Part shown: in pieces, positions 31,829-41,444 of the stretch
How positions within the stretch are numbered: position 1 is the stretch's first letter
Layout of the letters: the number at the start of each line of letters is the position of its first letter
NCBI GenBank assembly: GCA_038748065.1
Contig: JBCDJG010000044.1
Location: 1-41,584 of the forward strand
DNA from: JBCDJG01 sp038748065
GTDB lineage: Bacteria > Pseudomonadota > Gammaproteobacteria > Pseudomonadales > Halieaceae
DNA: 41,584 nt
Direction of reading: 5' to 3'
Translations under genes and position numbers: made by a program
Notes under the pieces: model-generated
Told to the model about the DNA's origin: nothing
Seen by the model: the letters and a program-made list of their open reading frames with translations, nothing else
Databases searched by the model: none

Positions 31829-32905
31829 ATGCCCTCCAAAATACCCATGAAATTCACCACCGAGCCACGGCAGATTCTCCTGGTGATGCCGACCTGGGTC
31901 GGCGATATTGTCATGGCAACGCCTTTTGTTGCGGCGGTGTTTGCGCGATTTCCGGATGCCCGAATCTGTCTTTTGATGAACCGTCATATGCGTGATTTGC
32001 TGGCCGGCAGTCCCTGGGTAGAACACTGCTTCTTCTGGCCCCCTCGGCGCAAAACCCCTGAGGCAAAGGCGCAGCACAAGGCCCTTATCAGAGAACTGCG
32101 CGCGGCGCATTTTGATCTGTGTATTCTGTTGCCCAATTCACTGCGCACTGGCTGGCTGGCCTTCCGAAGTGGCGCACGCCGCCGACTAGGGTTTAACCGC
32201 GATGGCCGCGGCCTGTTTCTCACTGATGCGGTGCCCGTTCCAAACAAAACAAAGGGTGGCTATACACCCATGCCGCTGGTCGACTATTACGCGGTGCTTG
32301 CTCAGTGGCTCGGTTGCGAGCATCCCGGCGACCGCCTGACCCTGTATACAACGGAGGAGGCGCAAGCGAGCGTGACGCGCCGCTTGCTGGAAGCCGGGGT
32401 CGCGGGTGATGGGCCTCTTGTCACTCTGTGTCCAGGCGCCAATTTTGGTGCCTCCAAATGTTGGGATCCAAAGCGCTTCGCAGCCGTCGCCGATCGTCTC
32501 GTCAGGGAGCAGGGAGCGACGATTGTGATCAGCCCCGGGCCCGGTGAGGAGCCACTGGCCGCGGCGATCACCGATACCATGCAGGAGACCAGCTATTTAT
32601 TGATAGAACCCTGCTTGAGCCTGGGTGAACTTAAATCACTGATTGCGCGCAGCCAGCTGCTGTTGGGCAATGACACAGGCCCGCGCCACTTCGGCCGCGC
32701 CTTCGATGTGCCTCGCGTGACGGTTTTTGGCCCCACTGAACAGCGCTGGACGGACACCAGCCATGGCAAAGAGAGCATGTGCAAGGTCGACGTACCCTGT
32801 GGGCCCTGCCATAAAAAAGTGTGCCCGCTCCAGGAGCAGGTTTGCATGACGCGCATAGCAATCGATAGTGTCTACGACGCCTGCGTGCAGCAATTGAGAG
32901 CCTGA
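31829..32905 (+). CDS. waaF: ADP-heptose:LPS heptosyltransferase II (GT9)
   Basis: Adds the second heptose to the LPS inner core at the cytoplasmic face of the inner membrane. 358 residues. N-terminal LLVMPTWVGDIVMATPF, the CPGANFGASKCWDPKRFA acceptor/donor region, LLGNDTGPRHF and the Cys-rich C-terminus (CGPCHKKVCPL) are typical of WaaF. GGGGA precedes ATG 31829; MKFTTEPRQILLV at 31847 is an alternative start nearer the fold. Divergent from rfaE2, which supplies its donor. Confidence 0.9.
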   Translation: MPSKIPMKFTTEPRQILLVMPTWVGDIVMATPFVAAVFARFPDARICLLMNRHMRDLLAGSPWVEHCFFWPPRRKTPEAKAQHKALIRELRAAHFDLCILLPNSLRTGWLAFRSGARRRLGFNRDGRGLFLTDAVPVPNKTKGGYTPMPLVDYYAVLAQWLGCEHPGDRLTLYTTEEAQASVTRRLLEAGVAGDGPLVTLCPGANFGASKCWDPKRFAAVADRLVREQGATIVISPGPGEEPLAAAITDTMQETSYLLIEPCLSLGELKSLIARSQLLLGNDTGPRHFGRAFDVPRVTVFGPTEQRWTDTSHGKESMCKVDVPCGPCHKKVCPLQEQVCMTRIAIDSVYDACVQQLRA

Positions 32906-32940
32906 CTCCATCGCTGTTGCGACTTGCGGTGCACCACGCG

Positions 32941-34236
32941 CTAGAGGAAGTAATCCGCCTCTGAATCAGTATCCGTTTTCAGCTTGGCCAACTCTTCGGG
33001 GTTCTGGATCAACTTTTCTATCCACCAGTTAACGTCGTTGTAGAGACAGGTCACCTTTTCACACTCGGTAGTGGCGTTGAAGTTGCGGATGAGGTCTGCT
33101 GTAACTGCGCGTGTCGCATCATAGACTTCAACCGCTGCGTTGGCGTTTTTGTCGCCAAGGCGGCCATGATCCTGGTTGCGGTAAACGGGGCAGTTGTACA
33201 AACCCAGCGGGCTCAGCACCTGGCGGAAGAATTGCATATGGCACTGGGCGGGCTGCTTGGCCAGGGTCTGCGTCTGGCCTTTGAGCATGGCTTTGAGGCC
33301 CGTGCTTCTGTGTACCTTGAAACTGTCGGTTTCCAGCTTAACGGCCTCGTCGACCTGCGCCTGGATGCGCGCGACGATCTCCTCCATGCCAGACTTCTGC
33401 TTGATGTCGATGACCTCGGCGTTGTTGATTTCGTCGCGGGTGAGGAAGGGCTTGAAGCTGATATAGCTGAATTCGTTGTCACGGGCGAGCCGGGTCGCGC
33501 GCGCGATTTCGTCGAGGTTCTCAACGATGTGCGTGTCATTGATGAAGGAGCCCTGCCAGGTCACGATGTAGGAAAAGCCGACCGTGAGATCCGGATTGGC
33601 GGCCTTGATTTCAGGCACGACCTCGCAGATACCTTCCAGGGTAATTGCCTTGCGCGGGTTGTGCATGGCCTGGAAGGTGGGGTCGGTGCCAGAATCGAGG
33701 GACAGGCGTACCCAGTCGCCACTGTCCATGCAGTCGGCCACCTGCGCGATCTTTTTGTTTCCGGTGCCATTGGACACAATGGCAATCTGCAGGCCCAGAT
33801 CCTTCATAAATCGAATGATTTCTGCGAACTTCGGATACAGGGTGGGCTCGCCGCCGCCGATTACGATGACCGATTTCATGCCGCGCTCGGCCATTAATTT
33901 AAGCGAGGCGAGCAGCTTGTCGTGATCGAAGCGGATGCCCGTATTCAGGATATCGAGATCAACGCAGTGGTCGCAGGCGTAGTTGCAGGCGGTGGTCAGG
34001 TCAAGGTTGATCGAAATAGGCGCAAAATCGGGCACCATGGACGGGTCCAGGTCCGTTGCATCCGTATCTTCGGCGCTGCGCTGCGCCACCTGCCAGCGTA
34101 CGTAATGCTCGAGGGCTTCGCGCGATGCGGGTAGGGTCAGCTTGCTGGCGAAGTCGTGAATACTTTCCAGTTCAAGCTGCTCGCCGAGTTCCTCGACCGG
34201 GGCGTCTAGATCGGCGAGCGGGATAATGTCGTTCAA
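32941..34236 (-). CDS. radical SAM protein with SPASM-like C-terminal cysteines
   Basis: 431 residues. The 4Fe-4S/SAM motif is C84-x3-C88-x2-C91 (CNYACDHC), followed by GGGEP (127-131) that binds the SAM amino group. Four more cysteines, C332, C349, C392 and C397, could hold an auxiliary cluster as in SPASM proteins. A 70-residue N-terminal acidic/helical extension precedes the barrel. Initiation is at TTG 34236, with GAGG 6 bases upstream. No candidate precursor peptide is obvious beside it, and its neighbours are LPS and unknown genes. The reaction is unknown: peptide maturation, or modification of a sugar or lipid, are both possible. Confidence 0.85.
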   Translation of the reverse strand: MNDIIPLADLDAPVEELGEQLELESIHDFASKLTLPASREALEHYVRWQVAQRSAEDTDATDLDPSMVPDFAPISINLDLTTACNYACDHCVDLDILNTGIRFDHDKLLASLKLMAERGMKSVIVIGGGEPTLYPKFAEIIRFMKDLGLQIAIVSNGTGNKKIAQVADCMDSGDWVRLSLDSGTDPTFQAMHNPRKAITLEGICEVVPEIKAANPDLTVGFSYIVTWQGSFINDTHIVENLDEIARATRLARDNEFSYISFKPFLTRDEINNAEVIDIKQKSGMEEIVARIQAQVDEAVKLETDSFKVHRSTGLKAMLKGQTQTLAKQPAQCHMQFFRQVLSPLGLYNCPVYRNQDHGRLGDKNANAAVEVYDATRAVTADLIRNFNATTECEKVTCLYNDVNWWIEKLIQNPEELAKLKTDTDSEADYFL

Positions 34237-34320
34237 GAGTCACCTCAGAGCGTAAAACGCGTGTGGCTTCAATAAGTTAAGCGCGATTTTACGGACTGTT
34301 ATGAGCCCCGGCAACCACCC

Positions 34321-34773
34321 TCAGGCGCTGGCGGCGCCCTCCAGTTCGATCTCGGTCATGGCATTGATGGGGTCGTCAACGTCCCACCAGCCGCGCATTG
34401 AGTAAAGCTTGCCCTGTTCGTCAACCGCATAGGCGAATACGCCATGCACTAACTGCTGGATCGCCTTGTTACCCTCACCGGTAGGAATAATCACGGTGAT
34501 CAGCACGTGATTGGCAACCTCATTGGCGGCGATATAGGAATCCTTAATCTCGATGCTGATGTTAGCGGGCGCAATGAAGCTGTCGTAGAAGTTCTCGATG
34601 GCCTCGCGGCCCCTGTGGCCTTCGCCTTCCGGATCGATGTGTGAGACGCCGATAGGATCCTGAATCACGGCATCATCTCGCCACAGGCTTAGCCAGCCTT
34701 CGCGATTGTGTGTTTGGGTATATTCACGCGACAGCAGGGACGCACGTCGCGCCGGGTGTTCGTTTTCAAACAT
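34321..34773 (-). CDS. NTF2-like / ketosteroid-isomerase-fold protein
   Basis: 150 residues, SnoaL/KSI-like cone fold: helix with REGWLSLWRDDAVIQDPIG, then EGHRGREAIENFYDSFI and a C-terminal MRGWWDVDD strand. Such proteins are isomerases, hydratases or binding proteins; the active-site residues cannot be assigned safely. GGAG lies 8 bases before the ATG. It is probably in one transcript with the radical SAM gene (84-base gap). Confidence 0.8.
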   Translation of the reverse strand: MFENEHPARRASLLSREYTQTHNREGWLSLWRDDAVIQDPIGVSHIDPEGEGHRGREAIENFYDSFIAPANISIEIKDSYIAANEVANHVLITVIIPTGEGNKAIQQLVHGVFAYAVDEQGKLYSMRGWWDVDDPINAMTEIELEGAASA

Positions 34774-34975
34774 GTCTCATGCTCCGATTGCCTTGAGTAT
34801 TGGCGGTATCATCTGGATGGTGTACCGATGTTATAGATGATGTCCGAACCTTATCTGGAGAGTGTAGAGCTTAATCGCCAGGGCGTGGTGGTGCGCGCAG
34901 CGCTACACCAGCGAATCAGGCGGAGGGGCTAAATGGGTAAACCCGGAATGGTGAACAGCGCCCCTGCGGAGCTGT

Positions 34976-35530
34976 TCAGGGAGCGGTTTTCATAAAGTCG
35001 GTGAATTTGTTCTGAGCATCGACCACCCATTCGGGTGTCGCCTCACCTTCACCGGCGCTTTGCAGCTTGGGGTGTGCACCGACCACCTGTTGCAGCAGTA
35101 ACTCCTGCTCGCGGCTCACATCGACAAACAGCACATGTCGGCCCGCATCCAGGTCGGGCTCGAAGCGCTTGAAGTCGCCGTGGGTTTCACCGATGCCGAT
35201 GAGCCCGCCCTCCCAGGTACAGAAACCAAGGACCACAACGGCAAGGAAGATCGCCGGCACCCAGGTATGGGATTCTGTGATCCCGGTGAAATAGGCCAGG
35301 GCGAGCACAACGGCAGCGGCGATAACACCGACAATGGCCCCGCGCCCCGTGCCGGACACGACATCTTTTTTGAGTACGCCCTCAACGTTATTCAGGTGGT
35401 GCTCTTCCAGGCCCGCTTCGTCGTGACTAAGTACGTGGATCTGTGGCGTGGTAACGCCGGCTGCTTCGAGGTCCTGCTCAACGACTTCAAGGTCGTCCAA
35501 ATCATCGGAAAGGAAGTAGAAACGCTTCAT
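34976..35530 (-). CDS. two-helix inner-membrane protein of unknown function
   Basis: 184 residues from ATG 35530, which has GGGAGG upstream; the frame extends to 35566 without support. An N-terminal soluble domain (MKRFYFLSDDLDDLEVVEQD) is followed by a glycine-rich lead (GTGRGAIVGVIAAAVVLALAY), two transmembrane helices near 78-115 and a soluble C-terminus. Similar proteins in pseudomonads and relatives carry a loose NAD/FAD cell-division label that is not reliable. A perfect 7-bp inverted repeat (GAACAGC 34953-34959 with GCTGTTC 34971-34977) overlaps the stop; it lacks a U tract, so its role as terminator is doubtful. The 34774-34952 gap shows nothing else. Confidence 0.75.
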   Translation of the reverse strand: MKRFYFLSDDLDDLEVVEQDLEAAGVTTPQIHVLSHDEAGLEEHHLNNVEGVLKKDVVSGTGRGAIVGVIAAAVVLALAYFTGITESHTWVPAIFLAVVVLGFCTWEGGLIGIGETHGDFKRFEPDLDAGRHVLFVDVSREQELLLQQVVGAHPKLQSAGEGEATPEWVVDAQNKFTDFMKTAP

Positions 35531-35750
35531 AGCTCGGCCTCCCGGTAGGTTAATCGAGTATAGCACCGGCGACTTTACCCGCTACGCCGCGGACCCCTAT
35601 GGGCCCTTGTTTTAAGATCGATGTGTTACAAAAAATCTCGGTGAAGTGCGCTAAAGCTATAAAAACGGCCTGCCCAAGTGGCCGCTCTGATCATCCCACC
35701 GCCCGTGCCTGCGCCGTAAACTGCCGAAAAAGTGGAACGGAAACTGCACG

Positions 35751-36746
35751 ATGGCGAAAGTACTTATTACCGGCGCAACGGGATTTATTGGCAATCACGT
35801 CACCCGGCTGGCGTTGGAGCGCGGCGATAGCGTACGCGTCATGGTTATGCCGGGCGAGGATCGTTCGCCGCTTGATGGCATGGATGTAGAGCTTGTGGAA
35901 GGCAATCTGTTGGACCCCGATTCCCTGACCCGTGCCGTGCAGGGTGTCGAACAGCTTTATCATCTCGCTGCCTTGTTCGCGATCTGGACCAAGGATCCTG
36001 ACCTGCACTACAAGATCAACGTCGATGGCACTCAGCACATTATGACTGCCGCGCGGGACGCTGAACTCGAGAAAATTGTCTACACAAGTTCCATTGCCGC
36101 TATCGGTATCACGCCGGATCGCCAGCCCTCGACCGAAGACACCGTATTCAACTGCTGGCCCTGGGCGAGCGAGTACATCCTGTCGAAGTTCATTAGCCAT
36201 CACGTTGTGAAAGGCATGGTCGGCAAGGGCCTGCCAGCGACCATGGTTATGCCCTGCCTGCCCTTCGGTCCGGGAGATCGCGCGCCCACACCCACGGGCA
36301 CCATGATTCTCGGCACACTGCAGGGGAAAATGAAGAACTGGTGGCAGGGTGGCGTCGCAGCGGTTGACGTGCGCGACGTGGCGGCTGGCCATATCCTGGC
36401 GATGGACAAGGGCCGGCTTGGCGAGTCTTACATTCTTGGCAACAAGGATGGCAACTACGATAACCGCGACCTGCTCAAACTTATCGGTCAGATCGCAGGC
36501 GTTGATAACGTTGCCACCAAGGAGGTGTCTGGCTCAATGATGTTGCGCGTCGCCAAGGTCCTCGAATTTATATCCAAGCTTACCGGCAAGGCGCCGATGA
36601 CGACCTACAAGAACACAAAGTACGTGCTACAGCACGGCTTTGTTGACCCTGCGAAGGCGATCGAGGAACTGGGCTTGCCGCAGACGCCGATCGAGACCGC
36701 CATCCGCGATTCTGTTGAATGGTTCCGCGCAAACGGCTATGTCTGA
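35751..36746 (+). CDS. NAD(P)-dependent epimerase/reductase (extended SDR, dihydroflavonol-reductase-like)
   Basis: 331 residues. Cofactor motif ITGATGFIGNHV at the N-terminus, YHLAALF at beta-4, TSSIAAIG, and catalytic YILSK. The pattern fits the dihydroflavonol-4-reductase / hopanoid-associated sugar epimerase group of extended SDRs. The substrate could be a sugar nucleotide, sterol or keto-acyl compound. No signal peptide; cytoplasmic. It appears monocistronic; the 184-base upstream gap contains only a weak CGGCC/GGCCG hairpin around 35664-35682. Confidence 0.87.
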   Translation: MAKVLITGATGFIGNHVTRLALERGDSVRVMVMPGEDRSPLDGMDVELVEGNLLDPDSLTRAVQGVEQLYHLAALFAIWTKDPDLHYKINVDGTQHIMTAARDAELEKIVYTSSIAAIGITPDRQPSTEDTVFNCWPWASEYILSKFISHHVVKGMVGKGLPATMVMPCLPFGPGDRAPTPTGTMILGTLQGKMKNWWQGGVAAVDVRDVAAGHILAMDKGRLGESYILGNKDGNYDNRDLLKLIGQIAGVDNVATKEVSGSMMLRVAKVLEFISKLTGKAPMTTYKNTKYVLQHGFVDPAKAIEELGLPQTPIETAIRDSVEWFRANGYV

Positions 36747-36942
36747 GGGCTATGTCCGAGGCTGGCCCAGGCAGTGGATAGGCGCTGACGGGTATGGAAT
36801 AGCACGCCGCCGCATTAACCTGGAGCAGCCGAAAAAGTGCACAAAACGGCGAAATTCGCTTCATCACCCTGATCCAATGGTTTAGCCTAAATCGTCGGTA
36901 GCCCTGAAATGCGTTAACGGGCTATAGACAGAGGGGATGAAC

Positions 36943-38784
36943 ATGGGAGCGGTGAAGTTGCGTTCTCAAAGGACGATCAGGAGCATTGCGCATTGGCTGG
37001 CGTTGGTGCTCACCCTGGCTGCTGCCAGCGCGGCAGTGCAGGCCTCAGATACCATCATTGTCAGCGAGAACGAAGCGGGTCGGCATCTGGGTGCGGGTCT
37101 ACGCTTATGGCACGACCCCTCGGGTGAGGCCTCGCTCACTGATGCGGCCGCGGCATTAGCAGGCGGCAAGTTCGAGCCGCTCAGCGGTAGCGGCACCGGT
37201 CTGCAGCCGGGCGCCTTTTGGGGAGCGTTTCGACTGACTAACCCCGGTCAGGAGGCCGTTGAGCTCCGTCTGGAATACATCGATCACCAGCTGCTTTACC
37301 TGACCGCATACGCGCAAGTGGGCAGCGAGGCCTCCGCAGCTATCGCTGCACCCTACGCCCAGATCGCTAACCTCGCCATGGAGGCCCCCTTCAGTAGCCG
37401 TCCGGTGCAGCATCATCGTCTGGTGATACCGCTGCGCATCGAAGCGGGTGACAGTGTGAACCTGATGGTGCGATATGGCTCGCACGAGAGCGGCTTTGTT
37501 TTCCCTGACCTACGGATCTGGTCACCTGCTGCACTCGTCAGCGCACAAAGCAAAGAGACCCTGCTGGTTTCGGTGATCGTAGGCGGGCTAGCGGTGATGG
37601 GTCTTTTTGCACTGATCGGTGGTGTGGCGACTGGAAGCCGGTCGTTTCTCATTTACAGCCTGCATGCCATGGCGTCTATTGCCGTTTGGTTCACCGTGCT
37701 CGGGTTTACTCACCAATACCTGCTCACCGAACACTTTCGGTGGAACTATATGTCGATAACGGGCGCCCTGAGTTTGATGACGGGCATTTGGTTTGCGCGG
37801 ACTTTTCTTGGTACGGCTAAACACACCCCTCGGCTAGACTATCTCCTGCTGTTCCAGCTGCTAAACAGCGTATTTTTGCTGTTCGCCGCGGTCACCGGTC
37901 AGAAAACGCTGGCGGTTGTTTCTATTACTCTGGCTCTGCTGCTCTATCCCAGCGTGTCCATTATCGGATTCAAGCGCTGGCTACAGGGCGCGCGCGAAGC
38001 CGCTCTCTTCACGCTGGCCTGGAGTTTCCTTGTAGTGGGCCTGTTCGGTCAGGCGCTCAGGGATCTGGGCCTCGTTGAACATAACCTGGTGAACTACTAC
38101 TGGCCAGCGATTGCCTCTTACAGCGAGATGGCGGTCATCCTCGTCGCCATGGGTATTCGCATACGCGATTTACGGGCAACGAAAGAGAAGGCGGAACGTG
38201 CCATCGTGGAGCAACTGCGAGCGAGCAAAGCCGAGTTGGAAGCTCAGGTTGCAGAGCGTACTCGTGACCTGGTAGCGGCCAAGACCGCAGCCGAAATCGA
38301 GGCCCGTACTGATACCCTGACAGGCGTCAATAACCGGCGGAGCTTCCTCGAACAGGGGCAGGCGATGCTAGAGCGCAGTCGACGCAACAAGCTGGATTTC
38401 AACCTCGTGATGCTGGATATCGATCACTTCAAGGTGGTCAATGATGAGCACGGCCACGAAACCGGCGATCGCGCATTGGTCGCTATTGCCGAGGCTGTTA
38501 TGACGCTGGTGCGTGATCGCGATCTCTTCGGTCGGCTTGGGGGTGAGGAGTTTGCGTTGGCGGTTATCAGCTCCCCAGATTCAGCGCAGCAGCTGGCTCA
38601 GCGCTTGCGCGGCTGTATTCACGAGCTGCAGTTGGAAACGGCTTCCGGCCCTGTCCAGCTCACCGCGAGCATTGGTGTGGCTACTCTGACGGGAGAAGAG
38701 ACGATCGAGCAGTTGCTTCGTCGCGCTGACGTTGCCATGTACGATGCCAAACGCGCTGGCCGTGACCGGGTGGTGGCGGCCTAG
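36943..38784 (+). CDS. diguanylate cyclase with 7TMR-DISM sensor
   Basis: Signalling protein of 613 residues. The signal peptide is followed by a periplasmic DISMED2-like jelly-roll domain (about 40-190), seven transmembrane helices (about 205-405), a coiled coil (about 415-455) and a GGDEF domain. The active site is GGEEF (about 533-537), and the inhibitory site RDRD lies five residues before it. It should therefore make c-di-GMP and be product-inhibited. ATG 36943 has GAGGGG 6 bases upstream and is preferred over ATG 36937. GCTATAGAC around 36921 may be a -10. The stop overlaps the convergent gene's stop (CTAG). Confidence 0.92.
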   Translation: MGAVKLRSQRTIRSIAHWLALVLTLAAASAAVQASDTIIVSENEAGRHLGAGLRLWHDPSGEASLTDAAAALAGGKFEPLSGSGTGLQPGAFWGAFRLTNPGQEAVELRLEYIDHQLLYLTAYAQVGSEASAAIAAPYAQIANLAMEAPFSSRPVQHHRLVIPLRIEAGDSVNLMVRYGSHESGFVFPDLRIWSPAALVSAQSKETLLVSVIVGGLAVMGLFALIGGVATGSRSFLIYSLHAMASIAVWFTVLGFTHQYLLTEHFRWNYMSITGALSLMTGIWFARTFLGTAKHTPRLDYLLLFQLLNSVFLLFAAVTGQKTLAVVSITLALLLYPSVSIIGFKRWLQGAREAALFTLAWSFLVVGLFGQALRDLGLVEHNLVNYYWPAIASYSEMAVILVAMGIRIRDLRATKEKAERAIVEQLRASKAELEAQVAERTRDLVAAKTAAEIEARTDTLTGVNNRRSFLEQGQAMLERSRRNKLDFNLVMLDIDHFKVVNDEHGHETGDRALVAIAEAVMTLVRDRDLFGRLGGEEFALAVISSPDSAQQLAQRLRGCIHELQLETASGPVQLTASIGVATLTGEETIEQLLRRADVAMYDAKRAGRDRVVAA

Positions 38785-40163
38785 TCGCAGCTGCGTTCCC
38801 CGGGAGCGGTGTTGAGCAGCGATTCCAGCAAAATCGGTTCGTCCGTCATGATCGCATCTACACCGAAGGCCATGACCTCGAGCATCTCTTCGCAGGTGTT
38901 AATCGTCCAGACCTGCACCGCGAGATTAGCGGCATGGGCATCCTGTATCAGGTCCTCAGTCAGCACCTCAATGTCGAGGTCGATCTGGCCCACTGAGCGT
39001 GTGTTGCGTGGGATCTGAAACGCAACGTGCTCTGGCACCGGCGGCATAGCGATGTCTGGACTGGCGCTAGAGAGGATCAGAGCAGCGGCCTGTTGCAGGG
39101 GCACAGCGGTATAGACACAGGGCGCCGATGCCTTGAAACGCTGGGCTACGTCATCAACAAAGGAAACCACAATCACGTCGTCTTCACGCCCGAAGCGTTG
39201 TAGTTCAGCTGCAATCGCCGCCTCGTAGCTGCCGTCGTCCGACAGGCCCGCTCTGGGGTCGATATTGATGCGATGGTCGGGAAAGGCTTCCAGTACTTCG
39301 GCCAGCGTTGGGATGCGGAAATCCTCTGCGCGATAGCCCGGCGGCGGGGGTACATCGCCGGTGGCGATACCGCGAAACTCGTAGGCATCCTCCGGGGCGT
39401 CCCTCGGGGTGACACGGTCCTGCACAAACCAGTAGGCATTGTCCAGGGCGCGTATTTCCGCCAGTGTCAGGTCCGCCACCAGGCCTGTGCCGTTGGTCGT
39501 GCGATCCACGCTTGGATCGTGAATCACCATAAGGGCGCCGTCGGCGCTCTGGAACAGGTCAAACTCCAGTACGTCGGCGCCGGCCTTGATGACCTCACGA
39601 AAGGCATACAGCGTGTTCTCCGGGAAGTCTGTGACCCCGCCACGGTGAGCATAATTCAGCGGATTGCCACCCGCCGGGATGATCCACGGGTTGGGTTCTT
39701 TGGAGAAGGGTACATCGCAGGTCGAATCGTCGTTGGCGATGGTGCCAATGGCAAGGTCGCCCATGGCCGAGGCGTTGCCTTCGACGCTGTAGCGGAGCTC
39801 AAATCGCTCCCCTATTTCAAGCTCTGCGTCTCCCAGAAGCTCAATCTCGATCTCAGTGCTCAGGCTACCAGCTGGAATCGTGGCCGTACCATTGCCGGCC
39901 AGATAGTCGACGCCCGCCGTTGCCTCACGGTTACTGGTCTCATAGCTGACTGTAACGTCCCCAGCCTGTGGCTGATCCATGAATACCGGGAAACGCAGGC
40001 TACTCATGCCGCCATTGACGCCCTCAGGCGCGGCCGTAGAGCGCACGGTGAGGCTGGAAGGTGGCGCAGATACAGCCGCCGAAGGCGCGGGCCCATCGGA
40101 GGAATCCGAGCAGCCTGCAGCACAGATGCAGGTCAAAAGCAGCGTTGAAAATATCTTTTGCAT
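38781..40163 (-). CDS. glycerophosphodiester phosphodiesterase lipoprotein with Calx-beta-like domain
   Basis: 460 residues from ATG 40163. A signal with lipobox-like CAAGC (Cys18) is followed by a Calx-beta-type immunoglobulin-like domain (about 35-140; ATAGVDYLAGNGTATIPAG is typical). A GDPD TIM barrel follows, with HRGG, PENTLYAF, ADVLEFDLFQSADG and VIHDP, giving the metal and catalytic residues. It would release glycerol 3-phosphate from phospholipid headgroups on the cell surface or in the periplasm. A longer TTG frame to 40199 lacks support. It is convergent with the diguanylate cyclase (3-base shared CTAG). Confidence 0.88.
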   Translation of the reverse strand: MQKIFSTLLLTCICAAGCSDSSDGPAPSAAVSAPPSSLTVRSTAAPEGVNGGMSSLRFPVFMDQPQAGDVTVSYETSNREATAGVDYLAGNGTATIPAGSLSTEIEIELLGDAELEIGERFELRYSVEGNASAMGDLAIGTIANDDSTCDVPFSKEPNPWIIPAGGNPLNYAHRGGVTDFPENTLYAFREVIKAGADVLEFDLFQSADGALMVIHDPSVDRTTNGTGLVADLTLAEIRALDNAYWFVQDRVTPRDAPEDAYEFRGIATGDVPPPPGYRAEDFRIPTLAEVLEAFPDHRINIDPRAGLSDDGSYEAAIAAELQRFGREDDVIVVSFVDDVAQRFKASAPCVYTAVPLQQAAALILSSASPDIAMPPVPEHVAFQIPRNTRSVGQIDLDIEVLTEDLIQDAHAANLAVQVWTINTCEEMLEVMAFGVDAIMTDEPILLESLLNTAPGERSCD

Positions 40164-40220
40164 AGTGTTCACAGCCTGCAAGCGGAGTGACTGAATCAAA
40201 GCGGCGCCTGTTGTACCAGT

Positions 40221-41102
40221 TCAGGCCACCTCAGACGACAGCCCTTTCATGACAGATAACGCTTGCCCGGCATAGCCGCCGCCGAAGAGATTGAAGTGGT
40301 TTAACAGGTGATACAGGTTGTACAGGTCGCGGCGGATTTTGTAGCCAGGCTCCCGCGGCCAGACCGCATCATAGGCGGCGTAGAATGCGGCGCCGAAGCC
40401 ACCAAAGAGCTCGGTCATGGCGACGTCGGCTTCGCGATCGCCCCAGTAGACGGCTGGGTCGTAAATCACTGGCGCGCCGTGCTCATCGGTTCCTCGGTTG
40501 CCCGCCCAAAGATCTCCGTGGAGTAGGGAGGGCGCGGGCTGGTAATCACTGAAAAAGGCGGGCATCAGCTCGAGCACTTGGTCGCCTGAATCGAGCAAGC
40601 TGTGACTGGCGCCATGTTCTCTGGCCAGTGCCAGCTGAAAGCCTAGACGCTGGTCCCTGAAGAAGTCCGTCCAGTTGCTTGCCCGCGTATTTCTTTGCAG
40701 CGTGCTGCCGATGGTGTTGTCCCGGGGCCATCCAAAATAAGGTGCGCAGGCGCGGTGCATGGCTGCCAGTTGTTCGCCTAACACGGCGTCGCTATTGGTT
40801 GGGCTAAGGGCAATGTGCTCGAGAATGAGCCAGGCCTCGTTGCCGTCGGCGCCTTGTGCAATCACAGAAGGCACCCGAATAGCGCCGGTGTTTGCAAGTT
40901 CCGAAAGGCCTGCTGCCTCCGCCGCGAACATGTCTTTTCGCGATGCATTGTTCAGTTTGACGAAGAAGCGCTGGCTGGCAGATTCGACGCTGAACGCGCG
41001 GTTGATACTGCCACCCGAAAGCGTCTTACAGTCTTGGATAATAAAGGCTTCGCTCGTCGCATCAGTGATGCTTTTTGCGATGGAATTCCACGTATCGTTC
41101 AT
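40221..41102 (-). CDS. fructosamine kinase family protein
   Basis: 293 residues, aminoglycoside-phosphotransferase-like kinase fold. Motifs are FFVKLNN (ATP Lys), LLHGDLWAGN (catalytic loop with Asp) and YDPAVYWGDREADVAM (metal-binding Asp), the signature of fructosamine-3-kinase-related proteins thought to deglycate proteins. Cytoplasmic. It starts 57 bases from the tRNA and is divergent from it, so its promoter must overlap the tRNA promoter region. No strong Shine-Dalgarno. Confidence 0.9.
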   Translation of the reverse strand: MNDTWNSIAKSITDATSEAFIIQDCKTLSGGSINRAFSVESASQRFFVKLNNASRKDMFAAEAAGLSELANTGAIRVPSVIAQGADGNEAWLILEHIALSPTNSDAVLGEQLAAMHRACAPYFGWPRDNTIGSTLQRNTRASNWTDFFRDQRLGFQLALAREHGASHSLLDSGDQVLELMPAFFSDYQPAPSLLHGDLWAGNRGTDEHGAPVIYDPAVYWGDREADVAMTELFGGFGAAFYAAYDAVWPREPGYKIRRDLYNLYHLLNHFNLFGGGYAGQALSVMKGLSSEVA

Positions 41103-41115
41103 GCAGTATCGGCGG

Positions 41116-41144
41116 TTGAGCTCCGCCCCTCGTGGGCCTATAAT
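41116..41144 (+). promoter_or_regulatory. sigma-70 promoter of tRNA-Val
   Basis: TTGAGC (41116-41121), 17-base spacer, perfect TATAAT (41139-41144); 14 bases separate it from the mature tRNA 5' end. This is the clearest promoter in the window. Confidence 0.85.
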
Positions 41145-41158
41145 GCGCAGCCTTTCAG

Positions 41159-41235
<77 letters not shown>

Positions 41236-41444
41236 AACAACCGTGCCACCCCAGCGGGCGCGGAGCCCGATATCTCCATTCGTACGCGCGTGAGGCGCCG
41301 CAGCCATACCCGATATAGCGGGGCAGGGCCTGGTGCATAGTGTTCGCTCAAGCGCGCCTGACCCGGCCAGCGTTCTTGAGCCAGCGCCGATAGGTCCGGT
41401 TGATCTCCGCGCTGGCCTTGGATTCGCGGCCTGGGTTGGGCGAG

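Noticed and set aside
39273..40148. 291-residue plus-strand ORF
   Set aside because: Antisense to the glycerophosphodiesterase lipoprotein, which has clear catalytic motifs.
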